Under the pieces are notes generated by a model, which made no database searches, had not been told where the DNA came from, and saw only the letters and a program-made list of their open reading frames with translations. Both the position numbers and the translations under genes were made by a program. 40,908 nt of DNA from Myxococcales bacterium (GTDB lineage: Bacteria; Myxococcota_A; UBA9160; SMWR01): assembly GCA_029881215.1 (NCBI GenBank), contig JAOUNA010000007.1, positions 1 to 40,908 of the forward strand, written 5' to 3'. Of the stretch, positions 1 through 8,544 are shown piece after piece (the first letter of the stretch is position 1; the number at the start of each line of letters is the position of its first letter).

Positions 1-666
1 GGCGCGGCGCTGGCGCCGATCCCGCATGCGCGCCGGGCCGACGTATTCCACCGTCTCGTACTGCTCGGTCTCGACCATGCGTCCCAGGCGCTTCAAGATC
101 TCCGAAATCCGGCCAATCTCGCGCCGCACCGCGTCGATGCGCTCGTACTCCACCGCACAATCGCGCTCGTCCGCCAGCACCTCCACCTCACGCTCCAGCA
201 GAGCCAGCTGATTCACCATCACCGCCAGGGGATTGTTGATCTCGTGCGACAGACCGATGGCGACCTCTCCGAGGGTGGCGAGCTTGTCCTTGCGCAGGAT
301 CTCGCGCAGATCCTTGGCGAAGCCGATGGTGCCGTTCTCGCACCCGGCTTCGTCGTAGAGGAGCGTGCCCGTGATCGCCACGGGAATCCGCTCGCCGTCC
401 TTGGAGAGAAACGTGGTCTGGAAGGTCTCGACGACTCCTTCGCCCCCGTTGTCGGGCCCGCGCATCGCCTTCATCACGCGCTTCGCCTCTTCGAGGTCGG
501 GATACAGGCGTGCCACGTAGAGGCCCAGCACCTCTTCCGACTTGTAGCCGAGGATGCGAGAGGCGCCGTCGTTGTAGTACACGACGTTGCCTTCGCGATC
601 GGTCGCGATGACGAGATCCGTCGACCGCGCGATGAGACGCTCGAGCTGCTCCTTCGAGAGCCCCAT
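1..666 (-). CDS. PAS-domain sensor histidine kinase (partial, N-terminal part)
   Basis: Reading leftward from an ATG at 666, with AGGA about 10 bases upstream, the protein begins with a PAS domain (about residues 5-120). A HisKA dimerisation domain follows. Its H-box reads GLSHEINNPLAVMV, with the phosphoacceptor at His141 followed by E-x-x-N-P. The window ends before the ATP-binding domain, so only about 222 residues are visible. There is no membrane segment, so this is probably a soluble kinase sensing an internal signal, with the PAS domain as sensor. It lies 61 bases downstream of trxB on the same strand and may share its transcript. The REC-PAS regulator at 3742-4875 could be its partner; that pairing is inference from proximity. 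Confidence 0.88.
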   Translation of the reverse strand, partial: MGLSKEQLERLIARSTDLVIATDREGNVVYYNDGASRILGYKSEEVLGLYVARLYPDLEEAKRVMKAMRGPDNGGEGVVETFQTTFLSKDGERIPVAITGTLLYDEAGCENGTIGFAKDLREILRKDKLATLGEVAIGLSHEINNPLAVMVNQLALLEREVEVLADERDCAVEYERIDAVRREIGRISEILKRLGRMVETEQYETVEYVGPARMRDRRQRRA

Positions 667-727
667 GATCTACATCCTACTCCCTTCGCGTCGCACGCGC
701 CGCGCCCAGCTCTCGCCGGGCGCGCGC

Positions 728-1666
728 TCAGGCGATGCGCCGTTCCGCGAGCCAGCGCTCCGCGTCGATTGCGGCCATGCAGCCCGTCCCGGCTGCCGTC
801 ACGGCCTGGCGGTAGGTCGGATCCATCACGTCTCCGCAGGCGAAGACGCCCTCCACGGAGGTGCGCGTCGAGCCGGGCGAGACGCGCACGTAGCCGGTCT
901 CGCCGAGGGCGAGCTGATCCTTCAGGACCGCGGTGTTCGGCTGGTGTCCGATCGCGATGAAGAGCGCCTCGACGGGGAGCTCGCGCTGCGCGCCCGACTG
1001 CACGTCGCGCAGGCGTACGCCGGTTACGAAATCGTCACCGAGCACCTCCTCCACGATCGAGTTCCAGACGAAATCGATCTTCTCGCTCGCGCGCGCGCGA
1101 TCCTGCATGATCTTCGAGGCGCGCAGCGCTTCGCGGCGATGGATCACGCTGACCCGGCTCGCGAATCGCGTCAGGAAGAGCGCCTCTTCGAGGGCCGTGT
1201 CGCCGCCGCCCACCACCGCCATCGCCTTGCCGCGGTAGAGCGCGCCGTCACAGGTCGCGCAGGCCGATACGCCCCGATTCTGCAGGCGCTTCTCCGACTC
1301 GAGGCCAAGCCAGCGCGCCGACGCGCCCGTGGCCACGATCACCGCGTCGGCGCTGAGCGCGCGCGACGCCGTGCGCAGTCGGAAGGGCCGGGCGTCGAGC
1401 TGAATCTCTTCGACGTCTTCCAGCAGAATCTCGGCGCCGAAGCGCTCCGCCTGCTGCTTGAAGAGCTCCATCATCTCGGGGCCCGTCACGCCGTCCGGAA
1501 AGCCGGGGTAGTTCTCTACCTCGGTGGTCAGCATCAGCTGACCCCCAAATTGGATTCCGGCGGCGACGAGCGGAGCGATCTCTGCTCGCGCCGCGTAGAT
1601 GGCCGCGGTGTAGCCCGCAGGGCCACTTCCCACGATTACGAGTTTGCGGTGCTCTGTCTCGGTCAT
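728..1666 (-). CDS. trxB: Thioredoxin reductase (NADPH)
   Basis: The enzyme passes electrons from NADPH through FAD to thioredoxin in the cytoplasm. The 312-residue length is normal for the low-molecular-weight bacterial class. Visible motifs are the FAD-binding GSGPAG (residues 13-18), the redox-active CATC (Cys136 and Cys139), the NADPH-binding GGGDTALEEA with a following HRREALRASK, and the C-terminal ACGDV FAD motif. Its ATG overlaps the stop of the glutaredoxin gene by four bases (ATGA), so the two are translationally coupled. The pair supplies both thiol-reducing branches, with gshA about 3 kb upstream on the same strand. Identification is secure, although some relatives act as ferredoxin-NADP reductases; the CATC motif argues against that here. 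Confidence 0.96.
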   Translation of the reverse strand: MTETEHRKLVIVGSGPAGYTAAIYAARAEIAPLVAAGIQFGGQLMLTTEVENYPGFPDGVTGPEMMELFKQQAERFGAEILLEDVEEIQLDARPFRLRTASRALSADAVIVATGASARWLGLESEKRLQNRGVSACATCDGALYRGKAMAVVGGGDTALEEALFLTRFASRVSVIHRREALRASKIMQDRARASEKIDFVWNSIVEEVLGDDFVTGVRLRDVQSGAQRELPVEALFIAIGHQPNTAVLKDQLALGETGYVRVSPGSTRTSVEGVFACGDVMDPTYRQAVTAAGTGCMAAIDAERWLAERRIA

Positions 1667-1929
1667 CGCCCCGACTCGCCTTGCTGGCTCAGCAGCTCGT
1701 CCAGCTTCCCGCTCCGGTTCAGCGCCGCCAGATCGTCGTATCCTCCGACGTGCCGTTCTCCGATCCAGATCTGCGGCACGGTGTGCTGACCGCTGCGCTC
1801 CATCATTTCACGGCGGCGATCCGCATGCGCAGCGACGTCGATCTCCTCCCACGCGCATCCCTTCGACTCCAGCAGCTGCCGGGCGGCGTGACAATAGGGG
1901 CACGATCTCGTCGCATACATGGTGATCAT
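1663..1929 (-). CDS. grxC: Glutaredoxin (GrxC-like)
   Basis: This 88-residue thioredoxin-fold protein has the dithiol active site CPYC at residues 10-13. It also has the TVPQIWIG cis-proline region and the GGYDDL glutathione-binding segment of class I glutaredoxins. It should reduce protein disulfides or glutathione mixed disulfides using glutathione, which fits the gshA gene nearby. Translation could begin at the ATG at 1929 or at an in-frame ATG three codons later; the longer form is taken. It overlaps trxB by four bases. The 142 bases between it and the upstream membrane-protein gene leave room for a promoter, but none is recognisable. Confidence 0.94.
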   Translation of the reverse strand: MITMYATRSCPYCHAARQLLESKGCAWEEIDVAAHADRRREMMERSGQHTVPQIWIGERHVGGYDDLAALNRSGKLDELLSQQGESGR

Positions 1930-2071
1930 CGCAATCGAAGGCGCTGGACGCTCCGTCTCGGCGGACGCTTGGGCTCCCGGGCTCCGAGCCGTAAAGGAGC
2001 CGCTGGGTCGCGGGCGGCGCTGCTGCCCTGAGGCCGCAGAATCTACGCTCGGCGCCGCGCCCCCGCCAGGG

Positions 2072-3733
2072 TCAGAGCGGCTCGGTAATCGGAATGTCCT
2101 CCCACATGAGCTGCAGGAAGGTTCCGATGAAGAATGACATGAACGTCATGATGAAGATGGCGGCCGGGAAGGTGTAGAACGGCTCGAAGCCCACGATTCT
2201 CGGCAGCTCGCCCAGGAAGGGAGGCAGCCACTCGCGCAGCTGTTCGACCGAGGCGGGTGCGGGTCCGCCGGACCAGTTCCGCGCGGCCATGAAGCTTCCC
2301 AGCATGCCGGTAAAGAGCAATCCGATCCCCGCGGCCTGCAGCACTCCGAGCAGGAAGATCTGACGCGCGCGCCAGAAGGCGAGCTTCGTGTCGCCGAGCC
2401 GGTACTGGACTTCCACGTACAGGTACAGGAGCGTGGTGGCTCCCAGCACCACCGCGATGCTGACGAGCGTGAACCAGGGTTGGTTGGCCAGGCTCCAGAC
2501 TTCGTCGATGAAGAAGATGGGCAGATAGCCCACGGTGATGCCGGCGGTGATCCGGGGAACCGAGGTGTGGAAGAAGGTCAGGTCCCGGCGCCACAAGAAG
2601 CGGTAGAGAAGGAACCAGAGCACGGCAATGTCCGCGGCCACGAGCTCGGCCGCGCAGAGCGCGTCGAAGAGCAGGGGCGCGCGCTCGTAGAAGAAGGCGC
2701 CCGTCACGAACGGCGCGAACAGGCAAGCGAGTGCGAGCACGTAATTCCGCGTGCGGTGCCTCGAGAGCGTCCGGTCCGCATCGACCACCTCGTTGCGCAG
2801 GTTGTCCGCGTGTCGGATGACCGCGGCTGCGTGATGAATGTCGTACTGCCGCAGGAACCACTCCTCGAGCTTCGCCAGCAGACGCAGGCAGTTCCGATTC
2901 CCGATCCGCCTGAGGAAGGGGGTCAGCTCTCGGCCGCGCGACACGCGCGTGCATCCGGGCCGGCTGATCGCCCTGCGCACCTCCTCTTCGCGCGTGCCAA
3001 AAGGCGATCCCTCCATCTCGAAGGCACCGTTCGCCTCGTCGAGGCAGCCTTCTTCGATCCAGCGATAGAAGGCGCGCTCCGCGAGCCGCACGGTGCAGCG
3101 ATTCACCGTGTCGACATCGCCGCTCTCCAGCGTGTGGAAGAAACCGCTCTCCGACAGATCGTCGGACGGATCGATCGGATCCACGGTCCCCGCGACGTAA
3201 GCCGCGACGTAGCCGGGATCGACGCGCCGCTCGAGCAGCGCCAGCAGAACGCGGTGCGCGATCTTGCGCAGGTGCAGGACGGCGAGCCGCAAGCCCGGTC
3301 GATCGTCACCCAGGCGCTCGCCCGCAAAGCGGATCACGATCTGCGCCAGGATCGCCACCTCCTCGCAGACGCGCGCCAGGCGCTCGCGGGAGAGCCGCGG
3401 CTCGCGCTCGAGTCGGTCGATCAGCTTCTCCAGGTAGCGCGGAATCGCGATCACCAGTCGGGAGACGAGAACCTGCGCGTCCCGGCGCTGCGCCTCCGGA
3501 GAGAGGAGGCTGGGCTTGCGCGACAGGTCCACGAGCTGCAGGTAGATCTCCGCCGGATCGTGGCGATCGGCGCGAAAGGAGAAGGTCTCGGGGAACAGTC
3601 GCTTGAAGCCGGCGCCGCGATCGCACTCGAAGCGGATCTCGCGCGCATGGAATGCGTAGGTGAAGCGCAGCGTGAGCTTGAGGCGCTCGACCCGCAGCTC
3701 GAGACGATCCAGCGTCGGAGAAGGTTGATTCAC
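2072..3733 (-). CDS. Six-helix membrane protein of unknown function, coupled to a response regulator
   Basis: I do not recognise this 553-residue protein. Residues 1-325 are soluble, charged and probably mostly helical. The C-terminal part has about six hydrophobic helices, near 331-349, 361-380, 394-412, 421-440, 459-478 and 520-542. No enzyme motif is evident. The chosen GTG at 3733 lies eight bases after the stop of the response regulator. A TTG at 3745 overlapping that stop is an alternative. The reading frame continues open far upstream, but that part only shadows the regulator gene. The tight spacing implies joint translation, so a role as membrane effector or sensor for the regulator is the best inference. 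Confidence 0.72.
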   Translation of the reverse strand: MNQPSPTLDRLELRVERLKLTLRFTYAFHAREIRFECDRGAGFKRLFPETFSFRADRHDPAEIYLQLVDLSRKPSLLSPEAQRRDAQVLVSRLVIAIPRYLEKLIDRLEREPRLSRERLARVCEEVAILAQIVIRFAGERLGDDRPGLRLAVLHLRKIAHRVLLALLERRVDPGYVAAYVAGTVDPIDPSDDLSESGFFHTLESGDVDTVNRCTVRLAERAFYRWIEEGCLDEANGAFEMEGSPFGTREEEVRRAISRPGCTRVSRGRELTPFLRRIGNRNCLRLLAKLEEWFLRQYDIHHAAAVIRHADNLRNEVVDADRTLSRHRTRNYVLALACLFAPFVTGAFFYERAPLLFDALCAAELVAADIAVLWFLLYRFLWRRDLTFFHTSVPRITAGITVGYLPIFFIDEVWSLANQPWFTLVSIAVVLGATTLLYLYVEVQYRLGDTKLAFWRARQIFLLGVLQAAGIGLLFTGMLGSFMAARNWSGGPAPASVEQLREWLPPFLGELPRIVGFEPFYTFPAAIFIMTFMSFFIGTFLQLMWEDIPITEPL

Positions 3734-3741
3734 TTCATCCG

Positions 3742-4875
3742 TCAAAGTACGGACTGCTTCGACTTCTCGCCCGATTCGTAATATTCCTCGACGCGCCGCG
3801 CCAGCTCGCGGACATGCGCGGGCGGTTCGCCCGCGAGAGGCCAGCGCGCCGCCGCGATCCGCATGCGATCCTGGAGCACCTGAGCATCGGGAAGCTCCTC
3901 GTGCGCCATGGCGTCGTCGACGTCGAGCCAGTTCTCGATGGCTGTGCGCGTGCGCGAGATGCGCTCGGCGAGGGTGCTCATGCCCGGCGACTCGATGTGC
4001 GAGGCCTTGATCTGTTCGGCGAGCTGCGGCAGCTGACTGTGCACGCGCTCGAGCTCGGCGCGCAGCGGCCCCTCCACCTCCGCGAGCTCGCCGACCAGAT
4101 CGTAGAATCGACGCTGCAGCGGCTCGTGCGAGACCTCGCGAAACAGGATCACGCGCCCGAAGGGATCGCCAGCTTCGTCGGCCAGGTCGTGGGTCTTCAC
4201 GCGGAAACGGTGCCCGCGGACCTCGACGTCGTAGTGGTTCACCTCTTCGTCGCCCGCCACGGCGATCGCGGCGGCACCGATCGCGTCGAGTCCGTGCTTC
4301 TCGAGCACCTCCTTGAGCGGCCGCCCCCGAGCGTTCGTCCCGAGCGAAAAGAAGTCCCGAGCGGGGCGGTTCACCGCCTGGATGACGCCGCTCTCGTCCA
4401 CGGCGATCGCCCCCGTGTCGAGCTGATCCATCACGGCGCGCAACAGATGGTTCACGCGCTGCAGATCCGTGAGCAGCCGATCGTTCTCGATCATCAGCCG
4501 GTGGTGCGCGACGGCCTGCTTCATCAGCTGCTTGAGCTGCTCGGACTCCCACGGCTTGGTGATGTAGGCGTAGACGTGCCCGTCATTGATGGCCTGGATG
4601 ATCGCCTCCATGTCGGAGAATCCCGTCAGGATCATACGGACCGTGGAGGGGTGGCGCTTGCAGACCTCCGCTACGAAATCGACACCGCTCATGTCGGGCA
4701 TGCGCTGATCCGTGAGGACCACCGCAAAGGGCTCGTTCTCGTCCAGGATTTCGAGGGCGCGGCGCGCACTCGTCGAAGTGAACACCTCGTAATCGTCCTG
4801 GAACGTGTAGATCATCGTCTCGAGGATGGCTTCCTCGTCGTCGACGACCAGGATCTTGGGCAGAGAAGCTTTCAT
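3742..4875 (-). CDS. Response regulator, REC-PAS, no recognised output domain
   Basis: The receiver domain fills residues 1-125, with the acidic pair Asp12/Asp13, phosphoacceptor Asp56 in VVLTDQRMP, Thr84 and Lys107 in ITKPWE. This pattern resembles the receivers of HD-GYP and RpfG-like regulators. A short coiled coil leads into a PAS domain (about 145-250). The last 120 residues are helical and charged, with no HD-GYP, GGDEF, AAA+ or helix-turn-helix signature in the 377 residues. It may therefore act by protein contact, for example on the membrane protein encoded eight bases downstream. The start is the ATG at 4875; no strong ribosome-binding site is seen. The gene follows gshA after 94 bases. 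Its cognate kinase may be the one at the left window edge. Confidence 0.88.
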   Translation of the reverse strand: MKASLPKILVVDDEEAILETMIYTFQDDYEVFTSTSARRALEILDENEPFAVVLTDQRMPDMSGVDFVAEVCKRHPSTVRMILTGFSDMEAIIQAINDGHVYAYITKPWESEQLKQLMKQAVAHHRLMIENDRLLTDLQRVNHLLRAVMDQLDTGAIAVDESGVIQAVNRPARDFFSLGTNARGRPLKEVLEKHGLDAIGAAAIAVAGDEEVNHYDVEVRGHRFRVKTHDLADEAGDPFGRVILFREVSHEPLQRRFYDLVGELAEVEGPLRAELERVHSQLPQLAEQIKASHIESPGMSTLAERISRTRTAIENWLDVDDAMAHEELPDAQVLQDRMRIAAARWPLAGEPPAHVRELARRVEEYYESGEKSKQSVL

Positions 4876-4969
4876 GGGTACGACGCTCGCAGCTTGACGC
4901 GGGGCCGGCCTAGGATACCGCGACCCGTGCCGGCGGCGCCCGCGCAGCTTCCTGCGCGGGCGCTGCGCA

Positions 4970-6367
4970 TCAGTAGCGCGCGTACTCGATCAGGCGGTCC
5001 ACGGACCGCCCCCAATCGCCTTCCCAGCGCTCGGCGACCACCTCGCCGGGACTCACGCCGAGCTCGAGCTGCTCGAAGATCGGATCCAGGAAGTTCGATT
5101 CGTCTGCGTCGATCACGCCCGCGTGGCCGATGCGCCGCAGGCCGTCTCGCGAGATCACCGCCAGCTCGCGGGCGAGCTCGATCACCGGCACCGCGCCGTA
5201 ATGAGCCCCGAGTCCGCGGCGCGCCACGTCCGAGCGCACGGCGTCGCGAACCTCGAAGTCGTAGCGATCCACCAGATCCCAGGCCCGCGATCGCGCCGTG
5301 GCGTCGTACAGGACGCCCTTCCACAGGGCCGGCAGCGAGCACGTCAGGCCCGGCGGCACCGCGTCCGCACCGCGCACCTCGATCCACTGCTTCAGGCGTA
5401 CGTCCGGAAACAGCGTGGTCAGGTGCCGATCGAAATCCGCGAAATTGGCGGGACTCCCCTCGAAGCCATCGCGCAGGAAGCAGCGGAAGGTCATCCCCTT
5501 CGCCTCGTGATACGCGCCGTTGCGGACCACGAAGAACATCGGCACGTCGAGCGCCCACTCCACGTAGCGGCGGTAGCCGAAGTCCGATTCGAACACCATC
5601 GGCAGCAGTCCGGTGCGATCGGGGTCCGTGAACTGCCACGCATACATTCTGCGCGACACGAAGCCGTTCGTCTTTCCCTCGGACAGACTCGAGTTGGCGA
5701 AGATCGCCGACACGATCGGAGAAATCCCCGTCGCGACGCGCATCTTGTCGACCATGTCGGCTTCGTCCGCATAGTCGAGATTCGCCTGCACCGTGGCCGT
5801 CGCGAACATCATCTCGAGCGCGAGCGCGCCGCGCGTCGGCAGATAGCGCTGCATGATCCGGTAGCGCGCCTTCGGCATCACGGGGATGCGGTCCACGGTG
5901 TGGAGCGGATTCATGCCCAGGCCCAGCCATTCGATGCGCAGCGGCTCGCACACCCTCTTCATCAGCGCCAGGTGCGCGTGGAACTCCGCGCACGTCTCGT
6001 GGATCGTGCGCAGCGGCGCTCCCGACAGCTCGAACTGCCCCCCGGGCTCGAGGGTGATGCTGGCCCGCCCCTTCGTCAGCGCGATCGTGTTGCCGGCCTC
6101 GCCCACGCGATGCCAGTCGCCCTGCTCCGCGATGCGCTCCAGCACGGCGCCGATGCCGCGCTCGCCCTCGTACGGAATCCCGGCGTGGCTGTCCCCGTAG
6201 AGCCCGATCTTCTCGTGCTCCGTCCCGACGAGCCACTGCTCGGGGGACTTCTCGCCCTCGCGCAGATAGTCGACGAGCGCCTCGACGCCCTCGATGCTCG
6301 CGAGGCGATCGCGGCCGCCCGGCACGCTGTCGTCGCGTTCCTGGCTCACGGACCCACCGCCGGGCAC
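4970..6367 (-). CDS. gshA: Glutamate-cysteine ligase, proteobacterial/plant-type (GCS2 family)
   Basis: It joins L-glutamate and L-cysteine with ATP to make gamma-glutamylcysteine, the first committed step of glutathione synthesis. The 465 residues match the GCS2 family. They include TEHEKIG near residue 49, the LEPGGQFELSG core motif near 106, and the conserved FVSRRMYAWQFTDPDRTGLLP and YRRYVEWALDVPMFFV stretches. The first codon is GTG at 6367, ten bases after the stop of the small upstream gene. A second in-frame GTG at 6349 with GGTGG just upstream is an equally plausible start. No gshB is present in the window. Linkage to glutaredoxin and thioredoxin reductase downstream is consistent with a thiol-redox gene group. 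Confidence 0.93.
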   Translation of the reverse strand: MPGGGSVSQERDDSVPGGRDRLASIEGVEALVDYLREGEKSPEQWLVGTEHEKIGLYGDSHAGIPYEGERGIGAVLERIAEQGDWHRVGEAGNTIALTKGRASITLEPGGQFELSGAPLRTIHETCAEFHAHLALMKRVCEPLRIEWLGLGMNPLHTVDRIPVMPKARYRIMQRYLPTRGALALEMMFATATVQANLDYADEADMVDKMRVATGISPIVSAIFANSSLSEGKTNGFVSRRMYAWQFTDPDRTGLLPMVFESDFGYRRYVEWALDVPMFFVVRNGAYHEAKGMTFRCFLRDGFEGSPANFADFDRHLTTLFPDVRLKQWIEVRGADAVPPGLTCSLPALWKGVLYDATARSRAWDLVDRYDFEVRDAVRSDVARRGLGAHYGAVPVIELARELAVISRDGLRRIGHAGVIDADESNFLDPIFEQLELGVSPGEVVAERWEGDWGRSVDRLIEYARY

Positions 6368-6377
6368 TGCGCATCGA

Positions 6378-6830
6378 TCACGGCGCGCACGCCTCTTCCA
6401 GAAATCGCTCGAGGAGCTCGCCCAGCGCCTGTTCGATCTCGCCTTTGGCGTCGAAGGGAAAGCTGCGGCAGGGCCCCTCGGTCTTGCCCGCGTGGAAGGG
6501 GCCCACCAGGGTCACCTGCCCGCGACTCTTCGCCGTCACCACCGCCCTGCAGCGGCCGCGCGCGAGATCGAACTCGACGGAGCGCAGATGCTTGTCGTCG
6601 ATCCGCGTCTCGCCGAGAGCCACGCGCAGGTGAGGCGCACCGGAGGCGGCAGCTGCGGCGTGGAAGCGATCCAGGGCCTCGGCCACCCGCGCGCGCAGCG
6701 CCTCCGCGCAGCCTCGCGCCACCTCCAGCTGCCCCGCATGGGCGGCCTCGCGCGCGCCGATCTCTCGGCCCAGCGCCTCCAGTCGGCGGACCAGATCGCT
6801 CGAGGACTGCGCCGGGGCGGAACTCGACAT
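6378..6830 (-). CDS. Hypothetical protein (150 aa) next to gshA
   Basis: I do not recognise this family. The 150-residue product lacks a signal peptide or membrane segment. Residues 1-75 are alanine- and arginine-rich and probably form long helices. The rest looks alpha/beta, with a GQVTLVGPFHAGKTEGPCRS segment followed by an acidic C-terminal helix. The GKTEG motif superficially recalls a P-loop but lacks the required GxxxxGK[ST] form. The ATG at 6830 was chosen because the same frame upstream only shadows the peptidase gene. It sits 44 bases after the M23 peptidase stop and ten before gshA, so co-transcription is likely. A role related to glutathione or cell-wall metabolism is not supported by anything beyond position. 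Confidence 0.7.
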   Translation of the reverse strand: MSSSAPAQSSSDLVRRLEALGREIGAREAAHAGQLEVARGCAEALRARVAEALDRFHAAAAASGAPHLRVALGETRIDDKHLRSVEFDLARGRCRAVVTAKSRGQVTLVGPFHAGKTEGPCRSFPFDAKGEIEQALGELLERFLEEACAP

Positions 6831-6874
6831 GCGGCGATGCTCGCACATTCGGCAGACCGGTTCGACGCCGGGGC

Positions 6875-8242
6875 CTAGAGTGCGGCGTCCTCCGCGGCGA
6901 AGAGCGTGCCGGCGTCGAGCTCCGCCATGAGCAGGGCGCTGGCGGTCCGGAAGGTGGGCTGGAGCTCGTCCGGCACCGGCCTGCCGCTCGGCGTGCGCAG
7001 GCGCGCGGGATTCACGTACTGCCCGTTCTTGGCGATGCGGAAGCACACGTGCGGACCCGTGGCGAGGCCAGTCTGGCCTACGTACCCGATCACCTGCTTC
7101 TGACCCACCTTCTGCCCGACCTTCAGATTCTTCGCATAACGCGACAGGTGCGCGTAGTACGAGACATATCCGTTCGCGTGGCGGATCTTCACGAGATTGC
7201 CGAAACCGCCCGCGCGGGCCCGGTAGATGACTTCTCCGTCGGCCACCGCCCACACGGGGGTCCCCGTCGGCGCCGCGTAGTCGATGCCGTGGTGCGGGCG
7301 CGTGATCTTGAGGATGGGGTGGTGCCGCGCAGCGCTGTAGCTCGAGCTGACTCGGGCGTGGCGCAGCGGGGCCATCAGGAACTGACCCTCGACCGAGGTG
7401 CCGTCCGGGCGGTAGTAGCCGCCGCGCCCCTCTTCGGACTCGAAGTAGACCGCGGTGTGCGAGCCGGCGGTGCCGTCGTAGCGCGCCGCGAGAATTCGGC
7501 CGGGCCGGACATAGCTCTCGCCGCCGTCGTCCTCGGCGCGGTAGAGCCGCTCGTAGAGCACCTGGAAGCGATCGCCGGGCTGGACCGAGCGCTGGAAGTC
7601 GATGTCCCAGGCAAAGACGTCGGCAAAGTCCCGGGCGAGCTGTCCGCTCTCCCCCAGGTCCGTCACGGCCTTGTAGAGCGTGCTCACCACGACACCCGCC
7701 AGGCGCTTCGGGTGCGGGACCAGCTCGATCTCCTCGTGCAGCGCCGTGAAACCCTCCCCGTCGCGCACGATGCGGAAGCCTTCCGTGGTCGAAGTGCGGT
7801 AGCGGAACTCCATCAGCTCTCCGGCCGCGTCCAGCGTCAGCCAGAACTCGTGTCCCGGGCGCGCGCGGCGGAAATTGAAGAGCGGTCGCATCTCCGCGTC
7901 GATCCGGTTCACGATCTCGGTCGCGACGCCCAGCGCGCCGAGCGCGCTGCCGAGCGTCTGCCCCCGATCGAGTCGCCCCGCCACGATCCGGTCCGGCGGC
8001 GGCGGAGGCTCCGGCGCCTCGAGGAGCGGGGGCGCTGCCGTCACGGGAGGCAGCGGGGGCACCACCGCAGCGACCGCCAGCCGCTCATTCGGCGCACTCC
8101 CGGCGCGCGAGAACTGGGCGGATGAGAGCGCCACCGCGGCAATCAGCAGCACGGGCACCAGCAGCCCCCCGACCGAGAGCAGGCGGCGCAGTGAGCACGA
8201 TCTGAGCTTCTGGAACCGGCGGACGGGCGGACCGCTCTGCAT
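6875..8242 (-). CDS. M23 family metallopeptidase (LytM-type murein hydrolase)
   Basis: A short basic N-terminus and one hydrophobic helix (about residues 23-42) anchor or export the protein. A proline-rich linker follows, then an OapA/LysM-like region (85-230) and the LytM domain (about 295-415). This is the MepM/NlpD architecture for cleaving peptidoglycan peptide cross-links in the periplasm. Catalytic-site residues seen are HHGID (His317 or His318, Asp321), YYAHL (His365) and GPHVCF (His398, Cys400). The usual H-x-H is H-x-C here, a variant I recall from other bacterial M23 proteins. The ATG at 8242 is preferred over one at 8311 because AGGAG lies eight bases before it. It heads the group with the small protein and gshA. 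Confidence 0.92.
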   Translation of the reverse strand: MQSGPPVRRFQKLRSCSLRRLLSVGGLLVPVLLIAAVALSSAQFSRAGSAPNERLAVAAVVPPLPPVTAAPPLLEAPEPPPPPDRIVAGRLDRGQTLGSALGALGVATEIVNRIDAEMRPLFNFRRARPGHEFWLTLDAAGELMEFRYRTSTTEGFRIVRDGEGFTALHEEIELVPHPKRLAGVVVSTLYKAVTDLGESGQLARDFADVFAWDIDFQRSVQPGDRFQVLYERLYRAEDDGGESYVRPGRILAARYDGTAGSHTAVYFESEEGRGGYYRPDGTSVEGQFLMAPLRHARVSSSYSAARHHPILKITRPHHGIDYAAPTGTPVWAVADGEVIYRARAGGFGNLVKIRHANGYVSYYAHLSRYAKNLKVGQKVGQKQVIGYVGQTGLATGPHVCFRIAKNGQYVNPARLRTPSGRPVPDELQPTFRTASALLMAELDAGTLFAAEDAAL

Positions 8243-8544
8243 CGACTTCTCCTGGAACGACTGCCGCGCGACGAGAGCTATCCCGGTCCGCAGCCGTTGC
8301 AACGCATCCATTCGCTTCGGGGACGACTCTGCTCCGGCGTGCGGTTGGCTACGACCGCCGCCAGACCCATCGGGGACCGCCGCGGGCTCGCCGTACTCCG
8401 TGGCGTCCGTGACGATCCTCGAGCTGGCTGCGGAACCCCCCCCGGCAATACGTCGGCAACACTACCTGCGCACCGCTGGATTTTCATCCAAAAAAACGAG
8501 TGCCCCGCCCCCCCGGGATCGAGCCGGTCGGCGCCCGGGCCACC
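8243..8544 (-). other. Intergenic region between aminotransferase and M23 peptidase
   Basis: About 300 bases separate the stop of the aminotransferase gene from the start of the peptidase gene, both on the minus strand. It must hold the peptidase promoter, but no convincing -35/-10 or sigma-54 element can be picked out. The only notable feature is a run of seven T on the minus strand (8496-8490) behind GC-rich sequence, treated separately as a possible terminator. No credible small ORF is seen. Confidence 0.5.
8490..8539 (-). terminator. Possible intrinsic terminator of the thyX-GNAT-aminotransferase operon
   Basis: Read on the minus strand, two CCCGGG blocks (8539-8534 and 8517-8512) can pair. 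They are followed by G-rich sequence and then seven consecutive T at 8496-8490. It lies just after the aminotransferase stop. The stem is short and the T-run lies about 15 bases away from it, so this is a weak call. Confidence 0.35.

Noticed and set aside
3734-4552. Upstream extension of the membrane-protein frame
   Set aside because: It shadows the response regulator gene in another frame and encodes Arg/Ala-rich sequence without structure.
5123-8125. 1000-codon plus-strand open frame
   Set aside because: It runs antisense to gshA, the small unknown gene and the peptidase, with low-complexity Arg/Ala/His-rich translation. It is a by-product of high GC at third codon positions.
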